Below are positions 7,490 to 9,937 of a stretch of DNA of 9,937 bases, one piece after another. The notes below the pieces were generated by a model that saw only the letters and a list, made by a program, of their open reading frames with translations, was not told the DNA's origin and searched no databases. Each line of letters begins with the position of its first letter. Position 1 is the first letter of the stretch. Origin of the DNA: Bacteroidota bacterium. Lineage in GTDB: Bacteria > Bacteroidota > Bacteroidia > Chitinophagales > Chitinophagaceae. The DNA is taken from the NCBI GenBank assembly GCA_023424015.1, contig JAFAEM010000025.1, positions 1 through 9,937 on the forward strand, given 5' to 3'. Made by a program: the position numbers and the translations under genes.

Positions 7490-8848
7490 ATGAACATTAA
7501 GAACGCTTCGATTTTAATAATAGATGATGACCCAGATGTGCTAACTGCCGTTCGGCTATTGCTAAAAACAGAAGCAAAAACTGTAGTAACGGAAAAAAAT
7601 CCTGAAAACATACGCTGGCACCTGTCGAAAGATGATTACGACGTGATATTGCTGGACATGAATTTTACCAGTTCCATCAATACTGGCAACGAAGGACTTT
7701 TTTGGCTGAAAGAGATCAGGAAGATGCGACCTGAAACTACGGTGATCATGATCACGGCCTATGGTGATATTGACCTTGCGGTCAGATCTTTAAAAGAAGG
7801 TGCTTCCGATTTTGTTGTGAAACCCTGGCACAACGAAAAGCTGATGACGACGATCAGGGACCTGCTAAAAAGAAAAAATACGAAGTCAGGTGCCTATGCG
7901 CTCTCCAATGTTGATTCCATTGTGGGGAAAGAGTTGCTGGGTGAGTCAGAAGCAATGCAACAGATCTTTTTAAAAATTGAAAAGATCGCGCCCACGGATG
8001 CCAATATCCTGATCCTGGGTGAGAATGGTACTGGTAAAGACCTGATCGCAAAAGCGATTCACCAGCAGTCGCTGCGCGCGTCGAATCCCCTGGTAAAAGT
8101 AGATGTCGGCGCTCTCACCGAAACACTTTTTGAAAGCGAACTCTTTGGACACAAGAAAGGAGCTTTCACGGATGCAAGGGAAGATCGCATGGGAAGGTTC
8201 GAGGCAGCTAATAATGGCACTTTATTCCTGGATGAGATCGGTAATATCCCCTTGCACCTGCAGGCAAAACTGCTGAGCGTTTTACAAAACCGACAAGTGA
8301 CACGACTGGGCAGTAATGAAGCCACACCGATCGATATACGTTTAATCTGTGCTACCAATGTACCCCTCAGCGAATTGGCCAATGAAACCAGGTTCCGCAA
8401 AGACCTGATCTATCGCATCAATACCGTTGAGATCACAGTGCCGCCACTGCGTAAACGTGACAATGATATTATCCTGCTGGCAAGGCACTTCAGTAAACTG
8501 TACAGTCGTAAATACATGAAGCCATCGCTGGAACTGGATACACATGCGATGGAAAAGCTGCTGAACTATCATTACCCCGGCAATGTCCGTGAACTGCAAT
8601 ATATCATTGAAAGGGCGGTGATCATGTCGGATGGAGATATCCTCGAAGCGAAGGATCTTCTGTTTTCTCCAATTGAATCTTCCGCAGCAATAGATGATGA
8701 TTCAGGCGCTACCAAGCTCAGTGATGTGGAAAAAAACACGATACTGCGGGTGATCGAAAAGCACAATGGAAATATCACACGGGCAGCAAAGGAACTGGGA
8801 CTGACGAGGACGGCGTTGTATCGGAGGTTGAGTAAGTATGATATTTGA
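7490..8848 (+). CDS. NtrC-family sigma-54-dependent response regulator
   Basis: This 452-residue cytoplasmic activator has three domains. The receiver (about 6-128) has acidic pocket D12-D14, phosphoacceptor D56, T89 and K111. The AAA+ sigma-54 interaction domain (about 145-375) has Walker A GENGTGKD (177-184), an L1 loop GAFTDA (224-229) in place of canonical GAFTGA, and Walker B LFLDEIG (245-251). A Fis-type helix-turn-helix (about 411-450) follows. Phosphorylation should allow oligomerisation and ATP-driven opening of sigma-54 promoter complexes. I chose ATG 7490 because the longer reading needs a TTG at 7472 and adds six residues that the receiver fold does not need. The downstream kinase is the likely partner and the divergent transporter operon the likely target, both inferred from gene order. 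GAFTDA is, to my recollection, a frequent variant in Bacteroidota, so the protein is probably functional. Confidence 0.95.
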   Translation: MNIKNASILIIDDDPDVLTAVRLLLKTEAKTVVTEKNPENIRWHLSKDDYDVILLDMNFTSSINTGNEGLFWLKEIRKMRPETTVIMITAYGDIDLAVRSLKEGASDFVVKPWHNEKLMTTIRDLLKRKNTKSGAYALSNVDSIVGKELLGESEAMQQIFLKIEKIAPTDANILILGENGTGKDLIAKAIHQQSLRASNPLVKVDVGALTETLFESELFGHKKGAFTDAREDRMGRFEAANNGTLFLDEIGNIPLHLQAKLLSVLQNRQVTRLGSNEATPIDIRLICATNVPLSELANETRFRKDLIYRINTVEITVPPLRKRDNDIILLARHFSKLYSRKYMKPSLELDTHAMEKLLNYHYPGNVRELQYIIERAVIMSDGDILEAKDLLFSPIESSAAIDDDSGATKLSDVEKNTILRVIEKHNGNITRAAKELGLTRTALYRRLSKYDI

Positions 8849-8863
8849 TACTGGCTTCTTGCT

Positions 8864-8895
8864 CCCCTCTCCTTGGGAGAGGGGCTGGGGGTGAG
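8864..8895. repeat. REP-like palindromic intergenic element
   Basis: CCCCTCTCC (8864-8872) and GGAGAGGGG (8876-8884) are exact 9-bp inverted arms around TTG, followed by CTGGGGGTGAGG (8885-8896). The G/C-rich composition contrasts with the A/T-rich sequence just after it. I recall this hairpin plus GGGGGTGAGG tail as a dispersed intergenic repeat in many bacterial genomes, but could not check copy number. It occupies most of the 75-bp gap between regulator and kinase. There is no T-run after the hairpin, so a classical intrinsic terminator is unlikely; the hairpin could still lower read-through or protect the upstream mRNA end. Confidence 0.75.
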
Positions 8896-8923
8896 GCCGA
8901 TGCAGGATGGTAATTTTTAATTT

Positions 8924-9937
8924 ATGATGAAAAAAATCGAATGGCGGCTTTTAGTGCGGGTGATGATACTATTTGTCACACTTTGCCTGGCTGCTTTCCT
9001 CGTGATGAAAGGTAACTTTGTGTACCTGCTGATCGTGGTGCCTGTGATCATTTATGAATTGGTTGAATTTTACAGGTTTCACCAGAAAGCACACCGTGAG
9101 CTGGACCAGTTCGTAGAAGCCGTTCACTATCGTGATTTCTCGCGCTATTTTGATGTGAAGCATGCACCCGCCGATATCCAGCCTTTACGCAAAGGATTCA
9201 ATGAAATCAATAGCACCTTTAAGGTGATCAGCAAAGAAAAAGAAACCCAGTACCAGTACCTCCAAAAAATACTGGAGTTGGTTGATACGGGCATTTTGTC
9301 ATACGAAGAACAAAGTGGCGATGTGGTCTGGATGAATGAATCGTTGAAAAAAATGTTGCAGCTCCCCTATCTAAAAACAATCTATTCACTTGGAAAGCGT
9401 GACCAGGATCTCTGTGATTCCATCATTTCACTAAATCCTGGTGAGAACAAGGTAGCAACCGCACATCCTGAACGCTCTTCATTCAAGATACTTTTATCCG
9501 CCACGGCTTTTCAAACGGAAGGAAAAGTGTACAAACTAATCGCTTTCCAAAACGTGAATGAAGCCCTGGATGAAACCGAATCTAAAGCATGGCAAAAACT
9601 GCTGAGTGTACTTACCCATGAGATCATGAACTCCGTAGCACCCATTTCATCACTGGCCGAAACACTAAAGCACAGGCTCCAGAAATCGGTGCCGGTTCTC
9701 AATAACGATTCGGGTGCAGTGGATGATTTGGAGATCGGCATCGAAACCATAAAAAGAAGAAGCGAAGGCCTCCTGAAATTTGCGGAAACCTACCGTAGCC
9801 TCAACAAGATCACGACTCTCAACCTGAAAAAGGTTTATGTGAGAGATCTGTTTGAAAACCTGCTTCAGCTGATGCAGCCTACCCTGGAACAAAAAAACAT
9901 CGAAGTGGAAACCATTTTAAAAGATACCGACCTGAGC
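8924..9937 (+). CDS. Membrane sensor histidine kinase, 3' end outside window
   Basis: The frame is open for 338 codons to the last base, so the C-terminus is missing. Two hydrophobic helices (about 13-28 and 32-48) are joined by only KGN, leaving almost no periplasmic loop. A HAMP-like or helical linker (about 50-110) leads to a PAS-like domain (about 112-210). The dimerisation/phosphoacceptor helix contains LLSVLTHEIMNSVAPI (227-241), with predicted phospho-histidine H232 and the usual following E233 and N236. The ATP-binding catalytic domain should lie beyond the window, so kinase activity is inferred from the H-box. Two adjacent ATGs (8924 and 8927) are possible starts; the first is used. 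It follows the regulator by 75 bp on the same strand, so the two probably form one pair. The layout resembles NtrY-like kinases without their large periplasmic region. Confidence 0.9.
   Translation, partial: MMKKIEWRLLVRVMILFVTLCLAAFLVMKGNFVYLLIVVPVIIYELVEFYRFHQKAHRELDQFVEAVHYRDFSRYFDVKHAPADIQPLRKGFNEINSTFKVISKEKETQYQYLQKILELVDTGILSYEEQSGDVVWMNESLKKMLQLPYLKTIYSLGKRDQDLCDSIISLNPGENKVATAHPERSSFKILLSATAFQTEGKVYKLIAFQNVNEALDETESKAWQKLLSVLTHEIMNSVAPISSLAETLKHRLQKSVPVLNNDSGAVDDLEIGIETIKRRSEGLLKFAETYRSLNKITTLNLKKVYVRDLFENLLQLMQPTLEQKNIEVETILKDTDLS

Noticed and set aside
8864..8884. Intrinsic terminator after the response regulator
   Set aside because: The hairpin is strong but is followed by a G-rich tail, not a T-run, on the coding strand; on the other strand there is no gene that it would terminate.

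Overview
The window looks like chromosomal DNA from a Bacteroidota bacterium, most likely near the Chitinophagaceae. The reasons are the two ~800-residue FtsX/MacB-type permeases with the 'RNLLRNK...LINIAGLAIG' N-terminus common in that phylum, the adaptor N-terminus MDRVIAKKKW, A/T-rich translation starts without a clear Shine-Dalgarno, and a candidate Bacteroidota-type promoter (TTG, then TAnnCTTG). The taxonomic call is inference; no rRNA or other marker is present.

Layout. Positions 3-44 hold a heptanucleotide tandem array that abuts the stop codon of the first gene and continues past the window edge. Positions 46-7107 form a five-gene minus-strand operon, in transcription order: HlyD/MacA-type adaptor with a GTG start (7107-5854), a 64-residue exported cationic protein (5817-5623), a LolD/MacB-class ATPase (5592-4915), and two paralogous FtsX-type permeases (4901-2490 and 2478-46). 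Gaps between genes are 11-36 bp. A 382-bp divergent intergenic region (7108-7489) holds a candidate promoter for the rightward genes and a perfect TACACC-T-GGTGTA palindrome. Rightward genes are an NtrC-family sigma-54 response regulator (7490-8848) and a membrane histidine kinase (from 8924, cut off by the window end), separated by a palindromic REP-like element (8864-8895).

How the parts may work together. The adaptor, ATPase and permeases resemble a MacAB-like tripartite exporter or extrusion machine, but no TolC-type outer-membrane partner is encoded here. The kinase/regulator pair is divergent from the operon and is the natural candidate regulator. The kinase has two membrane helices joined by only about three residues, so it has essentially no periplasmic sensor domain. 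That recalls intramembrane-sensing kinases such as BceS, which work with FtsX-type ABC transporters, although here the regulator is sigma-54 type. The cationic exported small protein inside the operon is the least explained component. I found no exact GG-N10-GC sigma-54 promoter for the operon in the intergenic region, so the regulatory link remains an inference from gene order.
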